From positions 1 through 44,792 of IMG/VR virus record IMGVR_UViG_3300021425_000060: a stretch of 44,792 nt of DNA. One strand, written 5' to 3'. This document shows positions 30,441-37,349 of the stretch, piece after piece. Under the pieces are notes generated by a model. The model had not been told where the DNA came from. It was given only the letters and a program-made list of their open reading frames with translations, and ran no database searches. Position numbers and translations under genes: made by a program. The DNA is from a virus. How positions within the stretch are numbered: the stretch's first letter is position 1; each line of letters starts with the position of its first letter.

Positions 30441-30740
30441 TTATAGTTTCCTTATCAGTTCAGCAAGCTCCTTGTGGCCTGCATCAGTTAGTGCATTGTA
30501 CACGGTTGTTCTATCACCTTTTATTGCTTCGCGCATGTAATTTTCTAAAACTTTTACAAGCTGTCCACGAAAGGCATGGGCTTGAGCCCGAATTGCAGGG
30601 TTTGCGTCATCGCTAATTGATATTATTTTATCAACTGCTCTGTGCGCAATTTCCTCTGGGGTAAACCCACGTCCTTGGGTGGTGTGTACGTCCACTTTAA
30701 ACGCTGGGTTTACGTTCATATCAAGTGCTGGAAAACTCAT
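30441..30740 (-). CDS. Helical protein between tail adaptor and tail genes, 99 aa
   Basis: A 99-residue helical protein. The N-terminal segment (KVDVHTTQGRGFTPEEIAHR) and an Arg/Ala/Gln-rich helix (AQAHAFRGQLVKVLENYMREAI) with a final amphipathic helix (LTDAGHKELAELIRKL) suggest an adaptor or chaperone-like protein. I recognise the type as common in marine short-tailed phage genomes without known function. Its start overlaps the tail-adaptor stop by 4 bases (ATGA), and a close gap to the next gene indicates co-expression. Confidence 0.6.
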   Translation of the reverse strand: MSFPALDMNVNPAFKVDVHTTQGRGFTPEEIAHRAVDKIISISDDANPAIRAQAHAFRGQLVKVLENYMREAIKGDRTTVYNALTDAGHKELAELIRKL

Positions 30741-31387
30741 TGTTTAGGCCTTATCACCATTCCAGTTCGATACTCATCGGTTACTTCTTTCGATTCGCCA
30801 AGCATTTTCAGCCCAGTTATCGCTTCCACAAACCGTTTTTCATATTGCTGCATTATATCTGGCTCACCTTTCATATAGATGTATGCCTCAATTAAGCTGC
30901 CATATAAAAGCGCTAATTGAGCGTTTTCGCTCAACCATGTTGTTCCACTGCCGCCAGATAAAGTCAAACTTAGCGGACGATAGAAGTAATGTAACTCAAC
31001 CGCAGAGTTTGCGTTTGGAGTCGGTCCAATAATGAAGTTATCTACGTCAAAAACGGCATAATAACGAGGGTTTCCCGTCGTAGCGGGGTTTGGATTAAAG
31101 CTTTGAACAAAATCCGCGTCTTTAAAGTCTAAAAACACCTGATTTGAGCTGCTATCTGTAAAAGATAGCGAAAAAGGTGCTAAAAAGTCACTTGGGCACG
31201 CTAAATACTTGTTAGAAGCGGTCATTGTGCCGCTCACGTTCTTACGAAACAGGCTTAATTGAACGTTTTTTAGTATTCTTTCTTCTGCCTGAACGATAAA
31301 CACGGGTATATTGTTCGTAAAAGACGTTTCATCATACTCGGTGTAGTCTTTTATGGCTTGAGTTAATTGATCGTATGTAAAACTCAT
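30737..31387 (-). CDS. Head-tail adaptor-like protein, 216 aa
   Basis: A 216-residue protein. The start (TYDQLTQAIKDYTEYDETSF, then FIVQAEERILKN) and a final helix (EKRFVEAITGLKMLG) around a beta core (VELHYFYRPLSL) match the short-tailed phage adaptor-type family (T7 gp11 or P22 gp4 role), common in marine phages. In this role it would form a ring below the portal. A second adaptor-like protein is encoded at 31687-32355. Overlaps with neighbours on both sides by 4 bases indicate tight translational coupling. Confidence 0.65.
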   Translation of the reverse strand: MSFTYDQLTQAIKDYTEYDETSFTNNIPVFIVQAEERILKNVQLSLFRKNVSGTMTASNKYLACPSDFLAPFSLSFTDSSSNQVFLDFKDADFVQSFNPNPATTGNPRYYAVFDVDNFIIGPTPNANSAVELHYFYRPLSLTLSGGSGTTWLSENAQLALLYGSLIEAYIYMKGEPDIMQQYEKRFVEAITGLKMLGESKEVTDEYRTGMVIRPKQ

Positions 31388-31686
31388 GTCGTCACCGTCA
31401 CTTGACCAACCTTACCGAACGATTGTACCGGTCCAAGGCTGGGACTTTCTATCAAAGGGACCCCCACAAACACATCCAGAGGCTCGATTCGGTCGGGTCT
31501 TGCGTTTTTCAGAGCTTCCGGGTCTACAACCTTGCGAAATGGCCCTAGTTGAGGGTGTTTTGGCTCGTATTGGTCTGGACCAACAAGCAATCCGTTCCAT
31601 TCACGCTTCATTACCCGATAAGGGTAACGAAAACCTGATCGGTCACAAATTGCATACGAGTCTTTTCCGGAAGCAAACTTAGACAT
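31384..31686 (-). CDS. Conserved small virion-region protein, 100 aa
   Basis: A 100-residue protein with CDRSGFRYPYRVMKREW near the start and PQLGPFRKVVDPEALKNARP in the middle. This pattern regularly occurs between the two adaptor genes in marine short-tailed phages. The single Cys followed by an aromatic motif is not a zinc site by itself. It could be a connector or a folding helper. No functional evidence can be seen. It overlaps the next gene by 4 bases and abuts the preceding one. Confidence 0.55.
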   Translation of the reverse strand: MSKFASGKDSYAICDRSGFRYPYRVMKREWNGLLVGPDQYEPKHPQLGPFRKVVDPEALKNARPDRIEPLDVFVGVPLIESPSLGPVQSFGKVGQVTVTT

Positions 31687-32355
31687 CTATCCGGCCCTGT
31701 AATACTCATAGCTCGGGACAACATTAAACGAAGAACGGTCCCGATCTTCTGTTGCGGCGCGGTCAAACTCTTCTTCGTAAACGGCTTTTAGCAGTTGAAC
31801 GCGGTTTGGCGCTCTTTTCAGAGCAATGTAGTACGCTAATCCTGCTGCTAAACACGGATAGAACCGAAAAGGCATATCCATAGTGTTTGTGTATATGTCC
31901 GCATCGTCCATACGGGTTAACGCATCATATATGATGGTATCCGTAGTGTTCTCTGGGACAGGCCAAATCTTTAAATTTGGTGTAGTTTGCCGATCCAAGA
32001 AAAATTGATTGGGGCGCCCCTGAGTTGTCTTATTGGGGATGTTTAAAAACTCGTCCCGACTTAGGCGATCTAAGGAGTAATCTGTTCCATCCCTTCGACA
32101 AATAACCGACAAAACGTCAATAACATCTGCCCCTAAATCATATTCTCCATCGGCAACCACCAAAGTAACGGTGCGCTGCTTTATGGTCCACTGATTTAAG
32201 CCGCGATTTGCCCAGTCCGCCAACAAGAGATTGAGCGAACGTTTAGCGGTTTTGAGGTCATACCCAGTACGAACCTCAAGTCCACATCGCTCAAACGCTT
32301 CTTCAACGTAATCAGCAACGTCCAGCTCAAAATCTTTGCTGCCTGAAGTGGCCAT
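31687..32355 (-). CDS. Head-tail adaptor protein (gp4-like), 222 aa
   Basis: A 222-residue protein with an N-terminal helical part (DYVEEAFERCGLEVRTGYDL, LNLLLADWANRGLNQW) and a beta domain with DGEYDLGADVIDVLSV. It is a well-recognised type in short-tailed phage structural modules; I compare it with P22 gp4-type adaptors that join the portal to the tail. The C-terminal helix (AVYEEEFDRAATEDRDRSSF) has the arrangement typical of the family. It follows the basic repeat mini-gene. Call rests on pattern and position. Confidence 0.7.
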   Translation of the reverse strand: MATSGSKDFELDVADYVEEAFERCGLEVRTGYDLKTAKRSLNLLLADWANRGLNQWTIKQRTVTLVVADGEYDLGADVIDVLSVICRRDGTDYSLDRLSRDEFLNIPNKTTQGRPNQFFLDRQTTPNLKIWPVPENTTDTIIYDALTRMDDADIYTNTMDMPFRFYPCLAAGLAYYIALKRAPNRVQLLKAVYEEEFDRAATEDRDRSSFNVVPSYEYYRAG

Positions 32356-32364
32356 TTTTTATTC

Positions 32365-32520
32365 CTAAGCGTTACGAACAGCGGGTTTGTTTTTACCCAC
32401 CATACCACCGCGCCGCATTTTCTTAACCATGCCGCCACCGCGCATTTTCTTAACCATACCGCCGCCACGCATCTTCTTGACCATGCCGCCGCCACGCATT
32501 TTTTTAGGTTTCATCGCCAT
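32365..32520 (-). CDS. Tiny basic repeat protein, 51 aa
   Basis: A 51-residue highly basic protein. Four copies of a 9-residue unit (KKMRGGGMV) fill residues 6-41, the last one altered to KKMRRGGMV. The ATG at 32520 has AGGAAA about 6 bases ahead and overlaps the end of the upstream gene by 17 bases; a second ATG two codons in (32514) is possible. The Lys/Arg/Gly/Met composition suggests an unfolded nucleic acid-binding or virion-packed peptide. The frame is open upstream, but without a ribosome-binding site. Reported separately as a repeat. Confidence 0.6.
   Translation of the reverse strand: MAMKPKKMRGGGMVKKMRGGGMVKKMRGGGMVKKMRRGGMVGKNKPAVRNA
32398..32505 (-). repeat. Four tandem 27-base repeats
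   Basis: The DNA coding for the KKMRGGGMV units repeats with a 27-base period, four copies, nearly identical to each other, so the duplication is recent or constrained. The last unit has an Arg in place of the first glycine. Confidence 0.8.
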
Positions 32521-33076
32521 TTTTAAGTTTCCTATATAGTTTTTCCCGCTTATCATAAATTTCACGGGCGTTATACTGACTATTATATATATCATAATAG
32601 CCTTTTTTATCCAGCTTGTCTGCGGCTCCTTGCAACTTAGACAACCTCTGAACAAAAATCATTGCATATTCAGCATCTATGTGAGGCTCAAAGTCCACAT
32701 CCTGCACGAAATCACTCTCTTCGTCGTGCGGGTGAAAACCCATTACCCATATATCTTTATCTATAAACATCCCATCAGAGATTACGTCATTTAATTCATC
32801 TAAATAGGTGTGGAACACCTCGGGATCTTCTTCAAACTTAAAATCAACAATAATGGCCAGCTCAAAATTGTCGTCAAAGTGCGATATAGTGTTGTATAGA
32901 CCTTGCTTGTTACTCTCATGCTTAAACAAGACAGCTACGTTGCCTTCCACCCACGCTTGACGAGCGTAAGGACAAGGTGGCAAACCCTTAAAGTGCGGGC
33001 TCGGCTTTGCCAAAATACTAGAAGACCAGTCTACTAGCTCTCGATAAACCGCTCTTTCTATTTCTGCCGAAACCAT
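32504..33076 (-). CDS. DUF1415-like protein, 190 aa
   Basis: A 190-residue soluble protein with LPPCPYARQAWVEGNVAVLF (residues about 32-51), a middle acidic segment, MGFHPHDEESDF and a final helical region with RLSKLQGAADKL. The order GLxxCPYAR, then GFHP, then VQRLSxLxxA resembles the bacterial DUF1415 family, whose function is unknown. Similar proteins are frequent in marine phage genomes. The conserved Cys and His could coordinate metal. It stands in the structural block, but it need not be a virion protein. The likeness is by eye. Confidence 0.55.
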   Translation of the reverse strand: MVSAEIERAVYRELVDWSSSILAKPSPHFKGLPPCPYARQAWVEGNVAVLFKHESNKQGLYNTISHFDDNFELAIIVDFKFEEDPEVFHTYLDELNDVISDGMFIDKDIWVMGFHPHDEESDFVQDVDFEPHIDAEYAMIFVQRLSKLQGAADKLDKKGYYDIYNSQYNAREIYDKREKLYRKLKNGDET

Positions 33077-33456
33077 TACCGAGAAACCGATCCTTTGGTG
33101 TGCTTACGACGGTTATTAAGTACAATTCCACAACCACGAGAAACAGCGGTTCCTTCGGGTTGGCTGCCTCGATACGGGCGTTTTGCTTTTGTTTGAGGAA
33201 CAGCGCCGCCTGCTGCCATTTTTCTTACTTTTGCGCGCTCAGTATTAGAAACAACCTGTTTACCTTTAGCGCCCTCTCGTTTTTTCTTACGGGCCGTAGC
33301 TGCGCGCTCTGATTTACTCAAACTTTGCGCCTTACTACGAGGAAGGCACCGGTCTGGATTTTTCTTGTTTTTAGACGTGCCACATTTGCCAGCAATATTT
33401 CCGCTGCTGTCAATTCTAACCCAGTCCTGGTCAACCCAGTCTTGCAGCTCTCCCAT
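33076..33456 (-). CDS. Basic Cys-containing protein, 126 aa
   Basis: A 126-residue strongly basic protein with DWVRIDSSGNIAGKCGTSK, KKNPDRCLPRSKAQSLSKSE and a long Lys/Arg stretch, then KMAAGGAV and a final RGCGIVLNNRRKH. The arrangement W(V/I)...CG...K.P.CLP..KA...(S/T)K.E is a pattern I know from marine phages and larger algal viruses, sometimes annotated with a DUF label, without a proven function. A nucleic acid- or virion-packed role fits the charge. The stop is at 33076 and shares one base with the ATG of the gene at 32504-33076. Confidence 0.55.
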   Translation of the reverse strand: MGELQDWVDQDWVRIDSSGNIAGKCGTSKNKKNPDRCLPRSKAQSLSKSERAATARKKKREGAKGKQVVSNTERAKVRKMAAGGAVPQTKAKRPYRGSQPEGTAVSRGCGIVLNNRRKHTKGSVSR

Positions 33457-33458
33457 AA

Positions 33459-33650
33459 TCAGCCCTTTTTCTTGCCGCGTTTAGCACCTTTTGCATAATT
33501 CGGATCTTTACAATATTTCGACGCCGCCATGTTTGCATACGCGCTGGGATACGTGTCAAAAGTTCTTTCTGCCCAGGCTTTGCCCGCCGGACAAATCTTA
33601 CTGCCCTTGCTCTTTGAGGAAGCCCCTTTTCCTTTACGAGAGTACGCCAT
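33459..33650 (-). CDS. Basic Cys-containing protein, 63 aa
   Basis: A 63-residue basic protein. The centre (KICPAGKAWAERTFDTYPSA, then YANMAASKYCKDPNY) contains a motif ending in F-x-x-Y-P-S-A-Y-A-N that I know from small proteins of marine phages. It is flanked by Lys/Gly-rich tails. Two cysteines about 28 residues apart could form a metal site or disulfide. It is preceded and followed by other basic proteins with Cys motifs (33076-33456 and 33654-33938), suggesting one functional set. Confidence 0.6.
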   Translation of the reverse strand: MAYSRKGKGASSKSKGSKICPAGKAWAERTFDTYPSAYANMAASKYCKDPNYAKGAKRGKKKG

Positions 33651-33653
33651 AAT

Positions 33654-33938
33654 TTACCAAGCCTTACAGGACCAATACCGTGCGCTAAACTTATCTTTTG
33701 CGGTGTCACAGGAATGACGCGCTCTGAAGTTTTTTCTGCGACCTGGTTGGTCTTTTTTGATAGACATGTTTGGATCCCCAAACCTGACAAGTTTAATTTC
33801 GCTGCCTTTTTTAGCTAAAACAGCGCTTTTCTTTGATTTACCGGGTGTTCTTTTTGGCTTGTTATAGCCTGCAAAAGTTTCGCCCCGATAGCTGATCCTC
33901 CCAGAGGGAAGTCTTTTGGCGTCTTTTGTGGTAGCCAT
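33654..33938 (-). CDS. Basic Cys-containing protein, 94 aa
   Basis: A 94-residue basic protein. The first half is Lys/Arg/Gly-rich (KRLPSGRISYRGETFAGYNK, PKRTPGKSKKSAVLAKKG); the end has RARHSCDTAKDKFSARYWSC followed by KAW. The closing pattern C-x(14)-W-S-C-x-x-W is a conserved feature of small proteins that I recall in marine phages. It starts at ATG 33938, one base shared with the stop of the 263-residue structural gene. A virion-associated, DNA-binding protein is plausible; nothing direct is seen. Confidence 0.6.
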   Translation of the reverse strand: MATTKDAKRLPSGRISYRGETFAGYNKPKRTPGKSKKSAVLAKKGSEIKLVRFGDPNMSIKKDQPGRRKNFRARHSCDTAKDKFSARYWSCKAW

Positions 33939-34729
33939 TATAAAACATCTCCGTTTTTAATGTAAATAATGTCCATTCCAGCGCCAATCGCTATGTCAGC
34001 GCCAGAGCTATCTCCGATACATCTTATTTCAAGGTCTGTTTTTTCTTCGAATTTAAGAGGAATTTTATACTCCTGATTATGTCCGCTTTCCGACTTAACA
34101 AACTTATCCTTTACCTGGAAAACTTCTCCAAACGGACGCGCCACAAAATGTATTGTAGCGTACTTGTTGTTTTGAGTAGTAGCTACCGTTATATCTGTTT
34201 GATACATATATGCCGTGTAGCCTGCGGGAACTGTCCATAACGCCATAAGCGTTTGACCGTCTCCTGCCGCTATTGTTGCGTATTTATTTGCGGGAACACC
34301 GCTAGTCACGGTTCCCGTTCCTGCATAAATTACACCCGCGTTTGTTCCGCCAGAACCGGCAGATCGAACAACCATGCGATATATACGTAAAAAAGAATTT
34401 GTGGTGTTGACGGCTGTTTGCCCGTCCAACGTCACTGTTTCTTCTATTTCGTTATAGTCAGCATCTAATCCGAACAGTTGAACCGTTCTAGCCCCCGTGC
34501 CGGCAGAATCATCCGCGGTAGAAGAACTAGAAACTTTCAACACAGTTGCCGCCGAAAGATAGCTGTAAAGGCCACCTTCCGCCCAAACTGTCTCTAAGCT
34601 ATCGTCTACGTCTGGATTAAATCCAAACTTAAAAACAGATTCATGGTAAGCAACCTGACCACGAGCAACTTGAAGCTCAAACGGCTCGCTAGTTCCGACT
34701 CGGGATATAGAGCTTACTTCACGAGACAT
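33938..34729 (-). CDS. Beta-rich virion protein, 263 aa
   Basis: A 263-residue Thr/Gly-rich beta protein (SREVSSISRVGTSEPFELQV at the start; YAGTGTVTSGVPANKY in the middle; FVARPFGEVFQVKDKFVKSE near the end). The C-terminal pattern AIGAGMDIIYIKNG is common in marine podovirus structural proteins. Probably a decoration or tail component of the virion. No catalytic motif and no membrane segment. It is separated from the next gene upstream by 9 bases. Confidence 0.6.
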   Translation of the reverse strand: MSREVSSISRVGTSEPFELQVARGQVAYHESVFKFGFNPDVDDSLETVWAEGGLYSYLSAATVLKVSSSSTADDSAGTGARTVQLFGLDADYNEIEETVTLDGQTAVNTTNSFLRIYRMVVRSAGSGGTNAGVIYAGTGTVTSGVPANKYATIAAGDGQTLMALWTVPAGYTAYMYQTDITVATTQNNKYATIHFVARPFGEVFQVKDKFVKSESGHNQEYKIPLKFEEKTDLEIRCIGDSSGADIAIGAGMDIIYIKNGDVL

Positions 34730-34738
34730 GCTTTACTC

Positions 34739-35014
34739 CTAGCTATAGAATATGGTCATCGCCGTAACGTTTGTTGCGACGCTCACATATAGGTCATCCG
34801 TGAACAAGACGCCCTCATCAGGTATGTTTACGGAATGTGAATCTGAGGCCAAGAAATCAATATCTAAAACCGTAGACCCGCCGTTTCCATCTGTCAGCGT
34901 TAACCGACCTGCACCGGCCCCCGTCAAAACTTGTATTTGACGAAGACGAGAGCGGCCAATACTAGCCGCTCCGGTCCCGGTCAGACGCTTTGTTTTTACG
35001 TCTGAGTTTGCCAT
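34739..35014 (-). CDS. Small beta protein of the virion block, 91 aa
   Basis: A 91-residue protein rich in beta strands (RQIQVLTGAGAGRLTLTDGN, then TVLDIDFLASDSHSVNI) with no cysteine. The final part (FTDDLYVSVATNVTAMTIFY) is hydrophobic and aromatic as in capsid or tail interface proteins. I have seen similar small genes in this position in marine phages, without known role. Its ATG overlaps the stop of the 50-codon gene upstream by TAATG. Confidence 0.55.
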   Translation of the reverse strand: MANSDVKTKRLTGTGAASIGRSRLRQIQVLTGAGAGRLTLTDGNGGSTVLDIDFLASDSHSVNIPDEGVLFTDDLYVSVATNVTAMTIFYS

Positions 35015-35166
35015 TATTCACTCTTCGCTTTCTTAGCTTTCTTAACAGGAACCTCCTCCCACGCCTCGTTTACGTCAGGCGTAGAAGGATCATCCGCTTT
35101 TAGCGTTCCATCTTTGTTACGGGCGCGAACCTTCTTCCGAGGGTTCATCATGTGTAGTTTACCCAT
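35014..35166 (-). CDS. Tiny basic-acidic protein, 50 aa
   Basis: A 50-residue frame found in the gap between 35014 and 35174. It starts at ATG 35166 and ends in TAATG overlapping the next ATG. The N-terminal half is basic (MMNPRKKVRARNKDG), the centre acidic (DDPSTPDVNEAWEEVP), and the end Lys-rich (KKAKKAKSE). This is a disordered peptide with mixed charge. TAGGCTAATC precedes the ATG, so ribosome binding is weak and translation may be coupled to the gene upstream (stop at 35174). Confidence 0.5.
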   Translation of the reverse strand: MGKLHMMNPRKKVRARNKDGTLKADDPSTPDVNEAWEEVPVKKAKKAKSE

Positions 35167-35173
35167 GATTAGC

Positions 35174-35656
35174 CTATGAAACGGCTGCGCTAAATGGAGT
35201 TGCCTCTGTTCCTGTAGCCGCTTGGTTAATCACAACACGAAACACGTTAGACGCAACATCTTGAAGTTCAATCTGACCGCCTAAAATGCCGCCAGTTGTA
35301 GATCCATCAAGCGTAATTGTGTCTGAAGTTGCTGCGGTTTCAAAAATAGATGCCGTAGCGCCTCCATCGTTAGCCACTACTGCAACGCCTGCCATTGTGT
35401 CATCCCCGTTGGCAACCTGAATAATGTAATTATTAGAGGTAACGGTTGTTTGAACGAAAAACCGATACGTGTTTCCCGTTCCTGATGCAGCAGGAAGAGT
35501 TACAGTAGCACCTGAAGCAACATTTAAGTTCATGGTGCGACCTGCGTGAGAAGCTGCGGTCAAAGTGACGTCCCCGGTTACAGATACCAGAGAACCTGAT
35601 CCACTAATAAAACCCGCAGTAGAGGTCACTGGACCTGAAAATGTAGTTGAAGCCAT
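35174..35656 (-). CDS. Beta-rich structural protein, 160 aa
   Basis: A 160-residue Ala/Thr/Val-rich protein (GSLVSVTGDVTLTAASHAG, ATVTLPAASGTGNTYRFFV, NYIIQVANGDDTM). The regular beta-strand pattern and lack of motifs suggest a virion decoration or fibre-like protein. The ATG at 35656 has AAGGG upstream, and a 7-base inverted repeat (35670-35701) sits in the leader. It is the first gene after a 131-base gap behind the 2OG-like gene, so it may have its own promoter, but I could not find clear -35 and -10 boxes. Confidence 0.6.
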   Translation of the reverse strand: MASTTFSGPVTSTAGFISGSGSLVSVTGDVTLTAASHAGRTMNLNVASGATVTLPAASGTGNTYRFFVQTTVTSNNYIIQVANGDDTMAGVAVVANDGGATASIFETAATSDTITLDGSTTGGILGGQIELQDVASNVFRVVINQAATGTEATPFSAAVS

Positions 35657-35669
35657 AATATATTACCCT

Positions 35670-35701
35670 TTGCACAAGGTTTCGCTCCGTAGTCTGTGCA
35701 A
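35670..35701 (-). promoter_or_regulatory. Inverted repeat in a 131-base intergenic gap
   Basis: TTGCACA (35670-35676) and TGTGCAA (35695-35701) form a perfect 7-base inverted repeat with 18 bases between. It lies just ahead of the ribosome-binding site of the gene at 35174-35656. It may be an operator or an mRNA hairpin. The rest of the gap (35702-35787) shows a T-rich tract on the minus strand after the 2OG-like gene but no clear hairpin. Confidence 0.4.
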
Positions 35702-35787
35702 TGTCAGGAGGGCCGTGCCTGTCTACGAAGCTTCTGTTAAGCCCTGAAAAAGCTATAACCCAGGTTTAGAAAAAAAGAAAGAGGGGT

Positions 35788-36318
35788 TTAATCGGTCTTA
35801 CAGGTATAGCTTATTTTAAAACAGACCCAATCTCGATTACTTTTATTTTGAGCTATTTTGTACCTTAAACTGGATCTAAAAATTAAAAGTTTGTTTTCTT
35901 CTGGTTCAAAAGAAAAAGACCCTGCCCCAGAAGCGGATAACGGCGGGGTGTCAAACACATCCGAAGGGTTTTTAAAAACAACGTCTCCGCAACCCTTGCT
36001 TGTTTGAAGGTAATACAGAAGGCTAAAGTCAGAGCCAGAATGGTTGCAATATTCTTGAGATTCTCCTGGCGGCACAACGTTAATTTGAAAATCTTGGCAA
36101 GAAATCTTCTTAAAGGGTACGCCCCAGTTTCTACTAAACGCTATCGTTTTATTTCCCAGTAATTGAATTAGCTGCAAAACTACCGGATCTTTGTCTTGCT
36201 CTGGTCGATAAGGCATTTTAGCATTGTAAGCTTTATCAATCAGACGCTCATTATGCTTCTGAAGATCCACTAAGGTTTCTTCAAAGACCAAAGTTGGAAA
36301 TAATATGTGTACCGACAT
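35788..36318 (-). CDS. Degenerate 2OG-Fe(II) oxygenase-like protein, 176 aa
   Basis: A 176-residue protein with the layout of the putative 2OG-Fe(II) oxygenase family found beside phage structural genes. The segment SQEYCNHSGSDFSLLYYLQ corresponds to the family's metal motif and first strand, but the first histidine is replaced by Cys. LLIFRSSLRYKIAQN corresponds to the strand that normally contains the second conserved histidine, here Arg/Tyr. So two iron ligands seem missing and the protein is likely non-catalytic. It follows the strong terminator after the capsid gene. It differs clearly from the intact oxygenase at 11722-12234. Confidence 0.55.
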   Translation of the reverse strand: MSVHILFPTLVFEETLVDLQKHNERLIDKAYNAKMPYRPEQDKDPVVLQLIQLLGNKTIAFSRNWGVPFKKISCQDFQINVVPPGESQEYCNHSGSDFSLLYYLQTSKGCGDVVFKNPSDVFDTPPLSASGAGSFSFEPEENKLLIFRSSLRYKIAQNKSNRDWVCFKISYTCKTD

Positions 36319-36339
36319 AGCCGCCCCTGCTTACAGAAT

Positions 36340-36370
36340 AAAAAAAGGGGGCCCGAAGGTCCCCTTTTCT
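36340..36370 (-). terminator. Strong terminator after the major capsid gene
   Basis: On the minus strand GGGGACC-TTCG-GGGCCCCC folds into a stem with a stable TTCG tetraloop and one A/G mismatch, flanked by AAAA on one side and seven T residues on the other. It is the clearest terminator in the window. It follows the capsid gene (36427-37335) with 60 bases between. Because it has A and T runs on both sides, it could also work on the plus strand. Confidence 0.8.
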
Positions 36371-36426
36371 TGTTTAATTGAGGAGGAAAGTTATGAAAAA
36401 AACTTACAACCTTCCTATAACACAAT

Positions 36427-37335
36427 TTACGCTGCGCCGGGAGTCCCAAATACGCAACGCCAGTCAGAAACGCCGAAGCTGTAACGCTCACGCGCTTTGA
36501 AGCGCATGTTACCAGTGTCAAAATCCCCTTCCATTGCCGTTTTAATTGGCGAACGGTTGAAGTATTTGAAGCCGTTTGGAGCGTCAGTCTTGATAAAGAA
36601 TGCGTCTGTGTCCGTTAGGAAGTGGTTAACCACTGCACCTTCTGGAAGCATTCCCATAGACTTCATGGCGTTCAGATCGTTGTCTGCTGTTGCAGAACGT
36701 AGGTTAGAGTTGATTACACGCTCTGCAATGAATTGCAGTTCTTTAGGAATAATCAGCTTCATGCCACGAACGGCAATTTTTAGACCACGCTCGTCAGTCA
36801 AACCAGCAATGTCGATTAGCATTTGCTCAAGCGAAGTTTCGTTGAGGTCAGCCGCAGTAGACAGCAAGTTACGCTGATTACCAGACAAAGAAGGGTGTGC
36901 ACTCGAACAAAGCGCTGCACCGTCACCAACAGGTGAACCAGTAGAGAACGCATTGTTTAGAATAGACGCCGCTTTGATTTGCTTAGTCTGAGCCATAGAA
37001 CGTGCCAGCGCTTTCGTGTAACGAGACGCTAGACGGTCATATAGGTTGTCTTCGACTGCTTCTTCAGTGATTGAGAAAGCAAGTGCGATAGTTTCGTGAG
37101 TGTAACGAGCAGTGTATGTTTCTTGTGCCTCGTCAAAAGAGATGGCAGTGCCTTCGCCTTTTGTTGGTGCAGTAGAGAAACCACCGAGCATTACTTCTTC
37201 TTCAAAGGCGCGGTCAGAAGACTCTTCTTCAAAGATTTCAGAATGCTCATTCTCGTAACGGTTATATTCGAGCCCGAACAAGGCGTTAAGGCCGGGTTCC
37301 AGCTCTTTCGCTAATTGTGCGCGAGAGATAGCCAT
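36427..37335 (-). CDS. Major capsid protein, 302 aa
   Basis: A 302-residue protein with the typical pattern of the marine HK97-fold major capsid (Mu gpT-like type): EYNRYENEHSEIFEEESSDR at the N-arm, ETYTARYTHETIALAFSITE in the E-loop region, and QTKQIKAASILNNAF in the long spine helix. The C-terminus (RERYSFGVSDWRCVFGTPG) forms the last strands. Position between a decoration-like protein and a strong terminator fits. Overlap of function with scaffold genes upstream supports this. It should be among the most abundant virion proteins. Confidence 0.8.
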   Translation of the reverse strand: MAISRAQLAKELEPGLNALFGLEYNRYENEHSEIFEEESSDRAFEEEVMLGGFSTAPTKGEGTAISFDEAQETYTARYTHETIALAFSITEEAVEDNLYDRLASRYTKALARSMAQTKQIKAASILNNAFSTGSPVGDGAALCSSAHPSLSGNQRNLLSTAADLNETSLEQMLIDIAGLTDERGLKIAVRGMKLIIPKELQFIAERVINSNLRSATADNDLNAMKSMGMLPEGAVVNHFLTDTDAFFIKTDAPNGFKYFNRSPIKTAMEGDFDTGNMRFKARERYSFGVSDWRCVFGTPGAA

Positions 37336-37349
37336 AGTTTAAGCCCTCC

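Noticed and set aside
32196-32495. Minus-strand frame rich in Trp/Arg/Ala repeats
   Set aside because: A shifted-frame reading of the 27-base repeats and the start of the adaptor gene; no ribosome-binding site, and the overlapping KKMRGGGMV frame is better supported.
33431-33790. 119-codon minus-strand frame
   Set aside because: Overlaps two better supported basic protein genes in another frame; composition is just that of shifted Lys/Arg codons.
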